DNA of 58,976 nt from Pseudomonadota bacterium (GTDB taxonomy: Bacteria > Pseudomonadota > Gammaproteobacteria > CALCKW01), in contig JBCCUP010000027.1 of assembly GCA_039196715.1 (NCBI GenBank), forward strand, positions 1 to 58,976, given 5' to 3'. The translations under genes and the position numbers were made by a program. The notes under the pieces are model-generated. The model searched no databases and was not told the DNA's origin. It was given only the letters and a program-made list of their open reading frames with translations. The first letter of the stretch is position 1; every line of letters starts with the position of its first letter. Shown piece after piece: positions 44,140-54,078 of this stretch.

Positions 44140-45329
44140 GTGACCGTCGCACGCCGTTGGTAGACCGCTTGATCCCAGGCCCGGCTCGCCATCACCTCGG
44201 CCAGCACATCGCAGGCGCGGTCGACATCCGCCAAACCGAGGTAGAGCGGTGTGAAGCCAAACCGCAGCAGATCGGGCGCGCGGAAATCCCCGATCACGCC
44301 CCGATCGATCAGGGCCTGCATCACGGCGTACCCGTCGGCAAAGGCAAAGGACACCTGTGAGCCCCGCTCGCTGGCGGCCCGGGGAGACGCGAGCGTCAGC
44401 ATCGGGCACTCGGCTTCGACCCGCGCGATTAAATGCTCGGAGAGCGCAATCGACTGCGCGCGCACATCCTCGAGATCCACGCCTTCCCACACATCAAGCG
44501 CCGCATTCAAGGCCGCCATCGCGAGCACCGGTGGCGTGCCGACCCGCATGCGTTCGACGCCGGCAGCCGGGCGGTAACCGGGCTCGAAGGCAAAGGGCGC
44601 GTCGTGCCCGAGCCACCCGGGCAGGGCCGGGTCCAACGCGTCGGACAGGCTTCTCTCGACGTAGATGAACGCCGGCGCGCCCGGCCCGGCGTTGAGGTAC
44701 TTGTAGGTGCAGCCCACCGCGAAGTCGACACCCAGGTCACCGACGGATAACGGCAACGCGCCAGCCGAGTGCGCGAGGTCCCAGACCACCAGCGCACCGG
44801 CGTCGTGCGCGCGCTGTGTGATCGAGGCCATGTCGTGCACGCGTCCGGTGCGGTAGTCGACGTGCGTCAGCATCACCACCGCCACCGACTCGTCGATGGC
44901 ATCCGACACCGCGTCGGGCGCAACCGTCTTCAGCGTGTGACCTCGGTCGATGGTGTTGATCAACCCGTCGACCATGTAGAGGTCGGTGGGGAAGTTTCCG
45001 GTGTCGGACAGCACGGTCTTGCGCGACGGGCGCAGCTGCAACGCCGCCGCCACCGCCTGGTGGACCTTGATTGACAGGGTGTCGCCGACGGTCGTCTGCC
45101 CGGGGGGCGCCCCGATCAGGCGTGCGATGCGGTCGCCGACCGCGGCCGGCTGCGCCATCCAACCCGCTCGGTTCCAGGCCGTGATCAGCATGTCACCCCA
45201 CTCGTTGCGCACGGTCTGCTCGAGGGCGCTCAGCACGCCGTTCGGCAACGGCCCGAGTGAATTTCCATCGAGGTACACCGTCCCACCTGGCAGGTCGAAA
45301 CAGGCGCGGGTTCGCGCGAAATCGGTCAT
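44136..45329 (-). CDS. kynU: Kynureninase
   Basis: PLP-dependent enzyme of 397 residues that cleaves kynurenine to anthranilate and alanine. The N-terminal YLDGNSLGPLP, the DTGNFPTDLYMVDG region, VVWDLAHSAGALPL and the PLP-lysine segment FAVGCTYKYLNAGPGAPAF are all typical. The ATG at 45329 begins the homologous N-terminus. It appears intact. Its stop overlaps the start of the kynA remnant, indicating an original kynU-kynA operon that lost kynA. Confidence 0.95.
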   Translation of the reverse strand: MTDFARTRACFDLPGGTVYLDGNSLGPLPNGVLSALEQTVRNEWGDMLITAWNRAGWMAQPAAVGDRIARLIGAPPGQTTVGDTLSIKVHQAVAAALQLRPSRKTVLSDTGNFPTDLYMVDGLINTIDRGHTLKTVAPDAVSDAIDESVAVVMLTHVDYRTGRVHDMASITQRAHDAGALVVWDLAHSAGALPLSVGDLGVDFAVGCTYKYLNAGPGAPAFIYVERSLSDALDPALPGWLGHDAPFAFEPGYRPAAGVERMRVGTPPVLAMAALNAALDVWEGVDLEDVRAQSIALSEHLIARVEAECPMLTLASPRAASERGSQVSFAFADGYAVMQALIDRGVIGDFRAPDLLRFGFTPLYLGLADVDRACDVLAEVMASRAWDQAVYQRRATVT

Positions 45330-45393
45330 GGGACTCTCCGGTCGGACACCGCCGTATGGTAGTGGATTCGCTCCGGCGGGCGGCAGGTCAGCA

Positions 45394-46332
45394 TCAGAAT
45401 CGGAGGTTGGCCACCGCCGCGGCCAACGCGGGCTGTCGCGCCAGCGCACCGCGCTCGGCGAGCCCGCGCCAACCCTGCACACCCCCGGTGTGCACCAGGT
45501 GCAGCTGCGCGCGGCCAGCGCGAGCGCACCAATGCGCCGCCTTGCCGGTGTACAGCGGGTCGAACAGCACGCCGGTCTCAGCGTAGGTGCGGGCCAGGAA
45601 ATCGAGCAGCGGTGCGTCGACCTTGCCATAACCACCACGCGCCGCGTCGACCGTCTCGACCACGCCATCGCCGAGCTTCGCAGCACGGGTCTCCCCCATC
45701 GCGCCGACAACATTCGCCGCAATCAGGGCCACCGCTGCCGACAGACCGCCGCGAAGGCCGGTCACGGTGGCCCCGGTGCCCATCGGCACGACCAGGGTCC
45801 GGCAATCGGCAAGCTGCAGCCCCGCAGCCAGGCGGCGACACGCGGCGACACCGACCGGGTCGTTCCCCCCTTCGGGAATCAGCACGTGGTCGGGGTACGT
45901 GCGCGCAAGCCAGTTGGCAAAGGCCGCCGACTCACGGCGTGCGTAGGTGGCGCGGTCGACGCGCTGAATCCGCATGCTCCAGCGCGCCGCATCGCGCAGC
46001 GTTGGGTTGTCGAGGTCGGCGTGCAGACCACGCACGATACCCACCGTGCGCAGACCGAGGCGCTGGCCGGCCGCCGCGAGGGCGTGCAGGTGATTCGAGT
46101 AGGCGCCGCCGAGGGACACAACCGCGTCCGCGCCGGTTGCCATCACCGCAGCCAGACGGGCTTGCAGTTTGGGCCCCTTGTTGCCCGATTGACCGGAATA
46201 GCAGCGGTCAAGGCGGTGGACCGTGAGGCAGGCGCCGCCGGGCAGCACGATACGCTCACGGGGCACCGTGGGCGGTCGATCGGGCCGCACCGGACTGCTA
46301 AGCTCCGGTGACTTTGTCCTGTCTGGTGCCAT
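45394..46332 (-). CDS. PLP-dependent ACC deaminase / D-cysteine desulfhydrase-like protein
   Basis: Fold type II PLP enzyme of 312 residues. The Schiff-base region reads SGNKGPKLQARL, followed by the LGGAYSNHLHALAAAGQRLGLRTVGIVRG stretch, LIPEGGNDPVG and the Gly-rich PMGTGATVTGL PLP-phosphate loop. It belongs to the 1-aminocyclopropane-1-carboxylate deaminase/D-cysteine desulfhydrase group, but the actual substrate is unknown. The chosen ATG at 46332 overlaps the divergent lptE ATG by 2 bases, which is unusual; a GTG a little downstream is an alternative start. Confidence 0.82.
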   Translation of the reverse strand: MAPDRTKSPELSSPVRPDRPPTVPRERIVLPGGACLTVHRLDRCYSGQSGNKGPKLQARLAAVMATGADAVVSLGGAYSNHLHALAAAGQRLGLRTVGIVRGLHADLDNPTLRDAARWSMRIQRVDRATYARRESAAFANWLARTYPDHVLIPEGGNDPVGVAACRRLAAGLQLADCRTLVVPMGTGATVTGLRGGLSAAVALIAANVVGAMGETRAAKLGDGVVETVDAARGGYGKVDAPLLDFLARTYAETGVLFDPLYTGKAAHWCARAGRAQLHLVHTGGVQGWRGLAERGALARQPALAAAVANLRF

Positions 46333-46831
46333 GAAAGCGACTGTCATTCTGCTGTTCTGCCTGCTGTTGGGCGGCTGCGGGTACCACCTGCTGGTGCCCA
46401 CCGCGACGCCCGAGCCGATTCACGTGACGGTGCGTGACAGCGGTGCGCCGCGGCTCGCGGCGACCTTGCGGCAGCGTCTGCAGCTCCACGGCCTGATGCG
46501 CGCCGACGCCACGGCGCGGCGCACGGTCACGGTGCGCGCCGAATCCACCGACCAGCGCCTGTTGGCCATCGACAGTGCCGGCCGCGCCGCAGAATACCGC
46601 GAGGAACACGCGGTGCAAGCCCGCGCGCACTGGACGGGCGAGCAGCCGGGCGACTGGCGGGACTACAGCGCGATCCGGGACTACGCCTACGACGCGTCTG
46701 TGGTGCTCGGCAAGGACCAGGAGAGGCAACTGATACTCGAGGAGATGCGGGTCGAACTCGCCGACCGCATCATCGAAAACCTCGTGTACGACGCCGTGCA
46801 CGCCGTGCAGCGCTCGGCCGAGGACGGCTGA
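46331..46831 (+). CDS. lptE: LptE-like LPS-assembly lipoprotein
   Basis: Lipoprotein of 166 residues with signal and lipobox LLLGGC (Cys at 18), followed by GYHL as in LptE/RlpB. The C-terminal helix pattern SAIRDYAYDASVVLGKDQERQLILEEMRVELADRI follows the LptE family closely. It would plug the LptD barrel in the outer membrane during LPS insertion. Normally lptE sits between leuS and holA, neither of which is here, so it is an orphan copy or relocated. Other Gly-Cys lipoproteins could mimic this, but the helix pattern is strong. Confidence 0.78.
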   Translation: MKATVILLFCLLLGGCGYHLLVPTATPEPIHVTVRDSGAPRLAATLRQRLQLHGLMRADATARRTVTVRAESTDQRLLAIDSAGRAAEYREEHAVQARAHWTGEQPGDWRDYSAIRDYAYDASVVLGKDQERQLILEEMRVELADRIIENLVYDAVHAVQRSAEDG

Positions 46832-46860
46832 CCCACGCGTCGGCGAGCGCAGTTGCGTCG

Positions 46861-48120
46861 CTAGGCGTCAACCTGGATGCGGTAGTGCTCCGGGAACGGA
46901 CCACCGGCCTGGTCAATCTCACCGACCGGCCGCGCGTTGTGCAAGCGCAAAACGGCTCGTACCATCTCGGGCCATTGCACCGTGCTGATGTGGTCACCCA
47001 GACAACGGTGGTGGCCGTAGCCCAGGTGCAGGTAGTGGTGGTCGGGCCGGTCGGAGATGAACGCCGAGGGCAACTCGAGTTGCCGGCCATCGCGCATCGC
47101 TGAACGCGTGCACACCAACACAGTGGCGCCCCGCTTGACGCGCCGCCGCCGCAGGCTGCCCCGCGCAATGACGACGTCGCTGTCGCACACGCGCACCACC
47201 AACGGGTTGATCGGGTCGAAGCGCAGCGCCTCACGGCAAAGCTGGTACAGCCGTTGGTGGTCCGCCTCGGAGTCACCGTCGCCGTTGGCCACCTCGCGCG
47301 CCATCGCCAACGGCCGCGGTTGGCGAAAGAGCTGGTTGAGTGTCTGAACGACGGCCGCCGATGTGGTCTCGATGCCGCCGACCAGCGTGCCCATGAGGTT
47401 GGACAGGATCCGCCCTTCGTCGAACTCGACGGCGTCGTCGAACTGGATGCGCAGCAGGCGCGCGAGGATGTGATCGGGCGTGTCGCCGCGCGCCAGTGCC
47501 GCTCGGCACTCGGGAATCAGAACACGCTCGAGCCGTTCACGCATTTCCTTGCCGGCCTGCAGATTGCGCTCGTGCACCGCGCGTTTGGTGTCCAGGTTTT
47601 TCTCGAAGCCGTTGTGAAACATGTCGTGTTGCGTTGCGCGCGACCAGCGAAGGATGTCGTCGAGCGACTCGGCGCGCAGCCCGAAATAGTCCTGCGTCAG
47701 CATCGCCGGCACACGCCGCGAAAGTTGCGGTACGAGGTCGATCTGACCGTGTTGCATCGACGCAAGCGCCGCTTCGGCGTTCTGGCGTGTGGCGCTGCGG
47801 ATGCCGGCGAGGTCCGAACGCCGTATGACAGCGCGCATGATGCCTTTGTCGCGTTCGTTCAACTCCGTGCCATCACGCGCGAGCATGAAGGGGCCGACCG
47901 AGTCGTCCATCATCGGTGCATAACCCACCCGGAACACGGTAGGGTTGTCCAACACCTCCTTGACGTCACGGTACCGCGTGACCACGGTGATCGCGCGCCC
48001 CGGTATCGGCAGGTTCGGGATGGTGTTGCGCAGGAGGAAGAACACCGTGTCTGCGTGCTTGCGCAGGAAATTGGCCAGGCGGTTCGCGTCTGCAGGTGCG
48101 TGGGCTGCTGCGTGTGTCAT
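46861..48120 (-). CDS. Cytochrome P450
   Basis: P450 of 419 residues without membrane anchor. The I-helix reads LVGGIETTSAAV, the ExxR motif is EALR, and the haem-binding loop is LHLGYGHHRCLGDH (Cys thiolate; the usual Phe before G is Leu). It is followed 18 bp later by the di-haem cytochrome gene, so they form one unit. The redox partner and substrate are unknown. Co-occurrence of a P450 with a di-haem cytochrome of this type suggests lipid or alkane/terpenoid oxidation. Confidence 0.92.
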   Translation of the reverse strand: MTHAAAHAPADANRLANFLRKHADTVFFLLRNTIPNLPIPGRAITVVTRYRDVKEVLDNPTVFRVGYAPMMDDSVGPFMLARDGTELNERDKGIMRAVIRRSDLAGIRSATRQNAEAALASMQHGQIDLVPQLSRRVPAMLTQDYFGLRAESLDDILRWSRATQHDMFHNGFEKNLDTKRAVHERNLQAGKEMRERLERVLIPECRAALARGDTPDHILARLLRIQFDDAVEFDEGRILSNLMGTLVGGIETTSAAVVQTLNQLFRQPRPLAMAREVANGDGDSEADHQRLYQLCREALRFDPINPLVVRVCDSDVVIARGSLRRRRVKRGATVLVCTRSAMRDGRQLELPSAFISDRPDHHYLHLGYGHHRCLGDHISTVQWPEMVRAVLRLHNARPVGEIDQAGGPFPEHYRIQVDA

Positions 48121-48138
48121 GTCCCTGTACCCCGCGTC

Positions 48139-50346
48139 TCACAGTGTCTTCAGATACGCGATCAGGGCCCGCCGATCTGCTTCCGACAACGCCGGCCCGA
48201 TCACACCGCCCTGCGGCGCGTAGGGGTTGTCCGCGTCGAAGGTATCCGAAAATTCGTGCCCCCGGTTGCTGTTGCCGGGCAAGCTCGTGTCGAGCACGAA
48301 ACGCCCGTCTCGGTCGTAGTGGCGTTCTGTGTCCGGCAGCCTGGCAGGTTGCCGGATGCCCAGTTTTTCCGTGTCCAGTTCGGGTGACCCGAGCACCACG
48401 CGGGTCGGTCGAGCCTCCGCCGGTCCCAGCAGGTGTTCGATGGTGGGCACCGACCCGTTGTGCAGAAAGGGCGCCGTGGCCCAGACGCCGTTCAAGGGCC
48501 GCGCCTTGTATCCTGCGCCCACCTGGTAGCAGTTGGGTCGGTCTGTCCACGCAGCCAGCCGTTGATCTTCGGAGGCCAGTGTGGCTTCAAACGTCGCCTC
48601 GATCGCTGCTGTGGTGGCAGCACCGAGTGCGACACCGAACGCGGTCGACGGCGAGTCGCCGATCGCCACGGTTTCGAATCGTGTGCGGTACGGCGGGATG
48701 CCGGACAGCTTGTCGTAGGGCCCCGCGCGGTCGTACTTCACCGCGACGCACAGTGACGCGTCCATCCCGAGCGCCGGTTGCGCCGGTCGCGCCCCGCGGG
48801 CCAGCTGATCAGCCGTGTTCAGCATGCGCCCCTCGAGCAGGGACGATTGCAGGGGATCGGTGCCGACTTGGGCGAGCGAGATGGTCTTGAGCCTGAGCAA
48901 CGTGTTCTCGTAGGTCTGCCGCTCACCGTCGGCGTCGGTCCACTTGAACGGACGCCACTGGTAGGGCGTCTTGCCCTTGTCGTTGGTCGCGGCCCAGAAC
49001 GCGTCGGTGTTCATCGCCGGGTGGTGGCAGGACGCACAGCGTTGCTCGTACAGCAGCCGTCCCGCTTCGACATCGTCCGGATCGGGCGCGCCGAATTGCG
49101 CATTGCGCCACTTTGGCGCCCACAGACCACCGGGTTCCTCACGCGTGAAGCGCTCGCCTTTGAGCGCGTTTTCGATCCAGGCGAGTTTGTCCATCGGGAT
49201 GCCGGTCGCGAGGCGATGATCACCGGGAGCCGCATCGACATCCATGGCTGCACCGACACCCAGCGCTTCACCGGCGTTGCGCACCAGCGGGTTCATGATC
49301 GAGCCGTCGTACTGCACCCAATCAAACCAGCTCGCCGTCCAGATGTGCGGGTAGCTGACGGGTGCGTTGATCGGTGCGTAGTTCTCCGCACGTTGCATGT
49401 TGCGCGCGAAGACCCGGTTACCGATGCGCGAGAGCGCATCGAGGCGCCCGGCGCCCTCGACCACGTCAAAACGGTGTTGAAACTGCTTGAGCACCTTCAC
49501 GGCACTGACCATATCCGCGCGCAAGGCCTCGCGCGTGCCAGGTGAGTCCTGTTCGCCAAGCACGTTGCTCGCAAAGGTGTCGAACCGTCCGTTGAACACC
49601 GGCAGCTTCGAGGACAGCACGGTTTGCCCGATCGCCGCAGCCAAGGTCTTGGAGAACACACCGAAATCGGCGTTGCCCGGCCCGCCGTCGATGATGAACT
49701 GACTGCCCTCGTGCATCACCGCACCGGTGTGGCAGGCCGCACAGGTCAACCCGATCGCCGTGCGTCGCCCTGGCAGGCCATCCAGCGGTTGGTCCTTCGA
49801 CAAACTGAAGCCGATTGGCACCGGCGGGTCCAACACGCGACGGGGGGTGCCGTCGAGCGCGACTGCGCGGTACGACGGCATCGTGTCGGGGTCACAGTTG
49901 GCGGCCTCGGGCAGCGGCTCGCCGTTGTGACGACGCCAATTGGCGTAGCTGCCAGCGCTGCAATCGGTGTGATCGACGAGGAAGCCGAAGCGCTGCAGGT
50001 AGTCGGGGTCGGCAAACAGGTCGTCAGATGACGTCAGCGTGCCCAACGCCCAGGCAGACGGTTGCTCGAGTGCTGCAAACCACCGGTAGGGGATTGGCAA
50101 GGTGCGGCTGCCCTGGGACACATGGTGGAATTGGTCACGCGTCTCGGCGTCCCAGCCCTGCTCGAGGTACTGCTGAGACTCGACGCGAGGGGCCTTGGGC
50201 AGGTTGGGCGCGCGCAGGGCATCGAGCAACGCGTGGGTCGAGTCGGCCAGCAGCTTGCCGACGACCCACAGCACCACGAGCAGCAGCACCAGGTTGCGCA
50301 ACCGCGTCCAGCGCGCCTCCCACCGGGCCTCTTGAAACGTGGTCAT
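48139..50346 (-). CDS. Membrane-anchored di-haem cytochrome c, RoxA / di-haem peroxidase-like
   Basis: Protein of 735 residues with an N-terminal anchor (residues ~18-35) and two haem-c motifs, CAACH near 202 and CASCH near 437. Typical segments include the WTASWFDWVQYDGSIM region and the C-terminal KARPLNGVWATAPFLHNGSVP, shared by RoxA rubber oxygenase-like and related di-haem proteins. It is exposed to the periplasm. The ATG at 50346 has AAGGAG 5 nt upstream; a GTG two codons earlier is less likely. Paired with P450. It may oxidise an unsaturated lipid or polymer, or act as electron carrier. Confidence 0.85.
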   Translation of the reverse strand: MTTFQEARWEARWTRLRNLVLLLVVLWVVGKLLADSTHALLDALRAPNLPKAPRVESQQYLEQGWDAETRDQFHHVSQGSRTLPIPYRWFAALEQPSAWALGTLTSSDDLFADPDYLQRFGFLVDHTDCSAGSYANWRRHNGEPLPEAANCDPDTMPSYRAVALDGTPRRVLDPPVPIGFSLSKDQPLDGLPGRRTAIGLTCAACHTGAVMHEGSQFIIDGGPGNADFGVFSKTLAAAIGQTVLSSKLPVFNGRFDTFASNVLGEQDSPGTREALRADMVSAVKVLKQFQHRFDVVEGAGRLDALSRIGNRVFARNMQRAENYAPINAPVSYPHIWTASWFDWVQYDGSIMNPLVRNAGEALGVGAAMDVDAAPGDHRLATGIPMDKLAWIENALKGERFTREEPGGLWAPKWRNAQFGAPDPDDVEAGRLLYEQRCASCHHPAMNTDAFWAATNDKGKTPYQWRPFKWTDADGERQTYENTLLRLKTISLAQVGTDPLQSSLLEGRMLNTADQLARGARPAQPALGMDASLCVAVKYDRAGPYDKLSGIPPYRTRFETVAIGDSPSTAFGVALGAATTAAIEATFEATLASEDQRLAAWTDRPNCYQVGAGYKARPLNGVWATAPFLHNGSVPTIEHLLGPAEARPTRVVLGSPELDTEKLGIRQPARLPDTERHYDRDGRFVLDTSLPGNSNRGHEFSDTFDADNPYAPQGGVIGPALSEADRRALIAYLKTL

Positions 50347-50539
50347 GCGCACTCCTTGTCGTATCCGCCAGCGTGTCGAAACAGCTGAGGGATCGATAGC
50401 CTACTTACAAAAAGCCCATCAGCTGGCAACTCAAGCATATCCGCCGGACCGGCGGATCGGAATGCTTAAAGTGAATCAATTACAGGCCCCACCCGCCGCA
50501 CGCAGACCCGTGTACAGCAGACGACACGCCCCGAACGGG
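50347..50539. other. Intergenic gap between di-haem gene and oadB
   Basis: This 193-bp region upstream of the di-haem gene contains AT-rich patches (AAAAAGCCC, TTAAAGTGAATCAATTACA) and probably its promoter. Minus-strand transcription of oadGAB also ends here. No repeat or RNA gene is visible. Confidence 0.4.
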
Positions 50540-51676
50540 TCAGCCGCCGAGCACGGCGAGCAGGATACCGGCGGCCACCGCCGACCCGATCACGCCTGCG
50601 ACGTTGGGACCCATGGCGTGCATCAACAGGAAGTTCTGTGAGTTGGCTTCGAGGCCCACTTTGTTGGCGACCCGCGCGGCCATCGGCACCGCCGAGACTC
50701 CCGCCGCACCGATCAGCGGATTGACAGGATCGGCACTGAGGCGGTTCATCAGTTTGGCCATCAAGACTCCGGCGGCCGTGCCCACCGAAAAAGCCACGGC
50801 GCCGAGCGCCAGGATACCGAGCGTTTCAACGCTCAGGAATTGGTCAGCCGAGAGCTTGGACCCGACAGCCAGCCCGAGAAAGATGGTCACGATGTTGATG
50901 ATTTCATTTTGCGCGGCCTTGTTCAGCCGGTCGACCACCCCACAGACCCGCAGGAGGTTGCCGAAGCAGAGCATGCCGATCAGCGGTGTCGCGTCCGGCA
51001 GCAGCAGGGCCGAAAGCGCGAGCACCAACAGTGGGAACGCGACCTGTTCACGCACACTGACCTGACGGAGCTGCGTCATCGGCAAGGCGCGTTCGCGCTC
51101 GGTCGTCAACGCCCGCATGATCGGCGGCTGGATGATCGGCACAAGGGCCATGTACGAATAGGCCGCCACCGCAATCGCGCCGAGCAGCTCGGGCGCGAGC
51201 CGCGCGCTGACGAAGATGGCCGTGGGCCCGTCTGCGCCACCGATGATCGCTATTGCCGCGGCCTGCTCGATCGTGAAATCAAAGCCCGGCACCGCGTTGA
51301 GCGCGACGGCACCGAGCAGGGTCGCGAAAATCCCGAACTGCGCCGCAGCACCGAGAATCAGCATGCTCGGTCGTGCAATCAAGGCGGAGAAATCGGTCAA
51401 GGCACCGACCCCCATGAAGATGAGCAAGGGAAACACGCCGGTCTCGAGGCCCGCGTTGTAGAGCATGCCGAGCAGACCGTCCGGGCCGCCGATGCCCGCG
51501 ACCGGGATGTTGCTCAGCACGCAGCCGAAGCCGATCGGCACCAGCAGCAGCGGCTCGAACTGCCGCGCTATGGCCAGGTAGAGCAGCCCGCCGCCCACGG
51601 CGATCATCGCCAGTTGCGCGACGTCGAAGTTGGCCAAGCCGGTGGATTCCCACAGCAGGATCAGGGCGTCATTCAT
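50540..51676 (-). CDS. oadB: Na+-translocating oxaloacetate decarboxylase beta subunit
   Basis: Integral membrane subunit of 378 residues with about nine to eleven helices. It decarboxylates carboxybiotin and pumps Na+ outward. Signature segments are [55 protein letters not shown] and the late [30 protein letters not shown]. Its start overlaps the oadA stop by 4 bp (ATGA). It forms the pump with OadA and OadG. Confidence 0.97.
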   Translation of the reverse strand: MNDALILLWESTGLANFDVAQLAMIAVGGGLLYLAIARQFEPLLLVPIGFGCVLSNIPVAGIGGPDGLLGMLYNAGLETGVFPLLIFMGVGALTDFSALIARPSMLILGAAAQFGIFATLLGAVALNAVPGFDFTIEQAAAIAIIGGADGPTAIFVSARLAPELLGAIAVAAYSYMALVPIIQPPIMRALTTERERALPMTQLRQVSVREQVAFPLLVLALSALLLPDATPLIGMLCFGNLLRVCGVVDRLNKAAQNEIINIVTIFLGLAVGSKLSADQFLSVETLGILALGAVAFSVGTAAGVLMAKLMNRLSADPVNPLIGAAGVSAVPMAARVANKVGLEANSQNFLLMHAMGPNVAGVIGSAVAAGILLAVLGG

Positions 51677-53481
51677 TCGCGGATTGACACCAGCGCCTGG
51701 CCCTGTGCGACTGCGTCGCCCTCGCGCACGGCCACCTGGGTGACAGTGCCGGCCTTGAGCGAGCGGATTTCGGTTTCCATCTTCATCGCTTCGAGCACCA
51801 CCAGCACGTCGTCCACCGCGACGTGTTGCCCTTCGGCGACCAGCACCTTGAACACGTTGCCGGCCAGCGGCGAGGGCATCACCTCACCCGCCCCACCGGA
51901 CGGCGCTGCGGTCGCGCTTGCCGCCGGTGTCGGCTGAGACGAAGCCTCGATCGGCGCGATGTAGTGGACGTCGCCACCGCTGCTGACTGACACCTCGTAG
52001 GTGTTGCCGTTGACGTTGACGCGGTACATCTCAGGCACATAGTTGCCGTCACTCTGCGTCGGCGTCTCGCTCGGCAACTCGAGCTCCTTGCCAGTCGGCT
52101 CGGGCTCGAAGGCATCGGGGTTGCCCCGGTTTTCGAGAAACTTGATGCCGACCTGCGGAAACAGCAAGTGGATCAACGCTTCCTCGTCGATGTGTTCGCC
52201 GAGCGCAATACCCTTGACCTGTGCAATGCCCTGCAATTCGCCCGTCAATCGGTCCATTTCGTTCGGCAGCAGGTCCGCCGGGCGCTGCTCGATGACTTCG
52301 TGGTCGGCTCCCTCGAGTACCCGGGCCTGCAATGCCGCGTCGACCGGTGCCGGGGTGGCGCCGTACTCGCCGAGCAACACGCCGAGGGTCTCCTTGGTGA
52401 TCGTCTTGTAGCGCTCGCCGGTCATGACGTTGAGCACCGCCTGCGTGCCGACGATCTGCGACGTTGGCGTCACCAGGGGGACGAATCCGAGGTCCTCGCG
52501 CACCCGTGGCACCTCTTCGAGCACTTCGTCCATGCGCTCGCTCATGCCCTGCTCGCGCAGTTGGTTCTCCATGTTGGTCAACATCCCTCCCGGCACCTGC
52601 GCCGCGAGGATGCGGGCGTCGACCCCGCGCAATTCGCCCTCGAACTTGGCGTACTTCTTCCGCACCGCACGGAAGTGCTCGGCGATCGGCGCGAGCGAGG
52701 CCTGACTGAAACCGGTGTCGTGTTCGGTGCCCTCGAAAATGGCGACAAGCGACTCGGTTGGCGAGTTGCCGTAGGTCATGCTCATCGAGGAGATCGCGCC
52801 GTCCGCCATGTCGAGGCCGGCTTCGACGGCCTTGACGATGGCGCTGGTCGACAAGCCGGTGGTGGCGTGCGTGTGCAACGCGATCGGCACCGACACGGTC
52901 TCCTTCAGCCGTGACACCAGCTCGTAGGCCACATACGGCGTGATCAGCCCGCTCATGTCCTTGATGCAGATCGAGTGGCAGCCGAGGTCCTCGAGCCGCT
53001 TGCCCATGTCGATCCAGGTTTCGATCGTGTGCACCGGGCTGAGGGTGTAGCTCATCGCCCCCTGCGCGTGGGCGCCGTTGGCAATTGCAGCTCGGATCGC
53101 CGTTTCGAGGTTGCGCACGTCGTTCAGCGCGTCGAAGATCCGAAACACGTCCATGCCGTTGGCCACGGCCCGCGCCACGAAGCGCTCGACAACGTCGTCG
53201 GCGTAGTGCCGGTAGCCCAGCAGGTTCTGCCCGCGCAGCAACATCTGCTGGCGGGTGTTCGGCATCGCGGCCTTGAGCGTGCGCAGCCGTGCCCACGGGT
53301 CCTCGCCGAGGTAGCGGATGCAGGCGTCGAAGGTGGCGCCTCCCCAACTCTCAACCGACCAGTAGCCCGCGCGGTCGATGGCCTCGCACACCGGCAACAT
53401 GTCGGCGATCCGCAATCGGGTTGCAAAAAGGGATTGGTGAGCATCGCGCAACACCAATTCAGTGAGTTTCAAACCAGCCAT
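51673..53481 (-). CDS. oadA: Oxaloacetate decarboxylase alpha subunit (biotin carrier)
   Basis: Peripheral alpha subunit of 602 residues: an N-terminal carboxyltransferase TIM barrel ([25 protein letters not shown] and [15 protein letters not shown]), a PYC_OADA region and a C-terminal biotinyl domain with biotin lysine K567 in [11 protein letters not shown]. It transfers the carboxyl group from oxaloacetate to biotin. Between OadG and OadB in the usual G-A-B order. Confidence 0.97.
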   Translation of the reverse strand: MAGLKLTELVLRDAHQSLFATRLRIADMLPVCEAIDRAGYWSVESWGGATFDACIRYLGEDPWARLRTLKAAMPNTRQQMLLRGQNLLGYRHYADDVVERFVARAVANGMDVFRIFDALNDVRNLETAIRAAIANGAHAQGAMSYTLSPVHTIETWIDMGKRLEDLGCHSICIKDMSGLITPYVAYELVSRLKETVSVPIALHTHATTGLSTSAIVKAVEAGLDMADGAISSMSMTYGNSPTESLVAIFEGTEHDTGFSQASLAPIAEHFRAVRKKYAKFEGELRGVDARILAAQVPGGMLTNMENQLREQGMSERMDEVLEEVPRVREDLGFVPLVTPTSQIVGTQAVLNVMTGERYKTITKETLGVLLGEYGATPAPVDAALQARVLEGADHEVIEQRPADLLPNEMDRLTGELQGIAQVKGIALGEHIDEEALIHLLFPQVGIKFLENRGNPDAFEPEPTGKELELPSETPTQSDGNYVPEMYRVNVNGNTYEVSVSSGGDVHYIAPIEASSQPTPAASATAAPSGGAGEVMPSPLAGNVFKVLVAEGQHVAVDDVLVVLEAMKMETEIRSLKAGTVTQVAVREGDAVAQGQALVSIRE

Positions 53482-53511
53482 GGCCGTGTCCGGGAAGCGT
53501 GTGTAAAGACG

Positions 53512-53769
53512 TTAGCGCTTGTCACCGCGGTAGCGGTGCACTGCTGCGATGATGGCCGAGATCAATTCGGGGTCGTCGCTCTCGACCGATTGCGACACCG
53601 CCGGGCGCGCGGGGTCCGCGCCGCCTGCCTCGGTGGCTTCGACGGCCGGCGCGGTGGCCAGCAGCCGGCTCATGAGCGAGACCGCGCCAACAAGCAGCCC
53701 GAGGAAACCGAACACCGTCCCCATGCCCAGCGCCATCAACAACAGCCCCTGGTCCAGTGTTTCACCCAT
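53512..53769 (-). CDS. oadG: Oxaloacetate decarboxylase gamma subunit
   Basis: Small anchor subunit of 85 residues with a single N-terminal transmembrane helix (LLLMALGMGTVFGFLGLLVGAV), a variable linker and the C-terminal ISAIIAAVHRYRGDKR tail typical of OadG. The ATG at 53769 is favoured over an upstream in-frame codon. It is 30 bp before oadA and leads the operon. Confidence 0.9.
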   Translation of the reverse strand: MGETLDQGLLLMALGMGTVFGFLGLLVGAVSLMSRLLATAPAVEATEAGGADPARPAVSQSVESDDPELISAIIAAVHRYRGDKR

Positions 53770-54078
53770 CCGTTTACACCTCTGGTACCGCAATCCAGCA
53801 TAATAACGCAAAAATCAGACAAATTCATACGCCACTGGAGCCTCAAAATGCACACTTGAGACTGTTTCACCTGAAATATTTGCGCGCGATTTGCAAATGC
53901 GGCAATGCCGCATCCGTCACACCGCCGGCATGCAACGGCGTAGACCGCACCGCGGCCCCACCATCAGCGCAGGGATCACATACACTGAAGGCGCCGCCTG
54001 CCCAACCGACCGCAGCGCGTATCAAAACCGTCAGGTCGGCGGGTTAAAGGCAGGCCATCTGCCGGTCGATTTCGGGTC
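53770..54078. other. Divergent promoter region between oadG and the CelD-like gene
   Basis: This 309-bp non-coding gap is AT-richer than its surroundings next to oadG (ATAATAACGCAAAAATCAGA) and contains a perfect palindrome at 53897-53913. It presumably holds promoters for both directions. No small ORF or RNA gene is recognised. Confidence 0.5.
53897..53913. repeat. Perfect 17-bp palindrome ATGCGGC-AAT-GCCGCAT
   Basis: Inverted repeat with 7-bp arms and a 3-nt centre in the oadG/CelD-like divergent gap, followed by no T-run. A regulator-binding site or a hairpin is possible. No regulator gene is nearby. Confidence 0.5.

Noticed and set aside
44020-44490. 156-residue minus-strand open frame across kynU
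   Set aside because: Most of it is an out-of-frame shadow of kynU. Only its last 39 codons, after kynU's stop, belong to the kynA relic.
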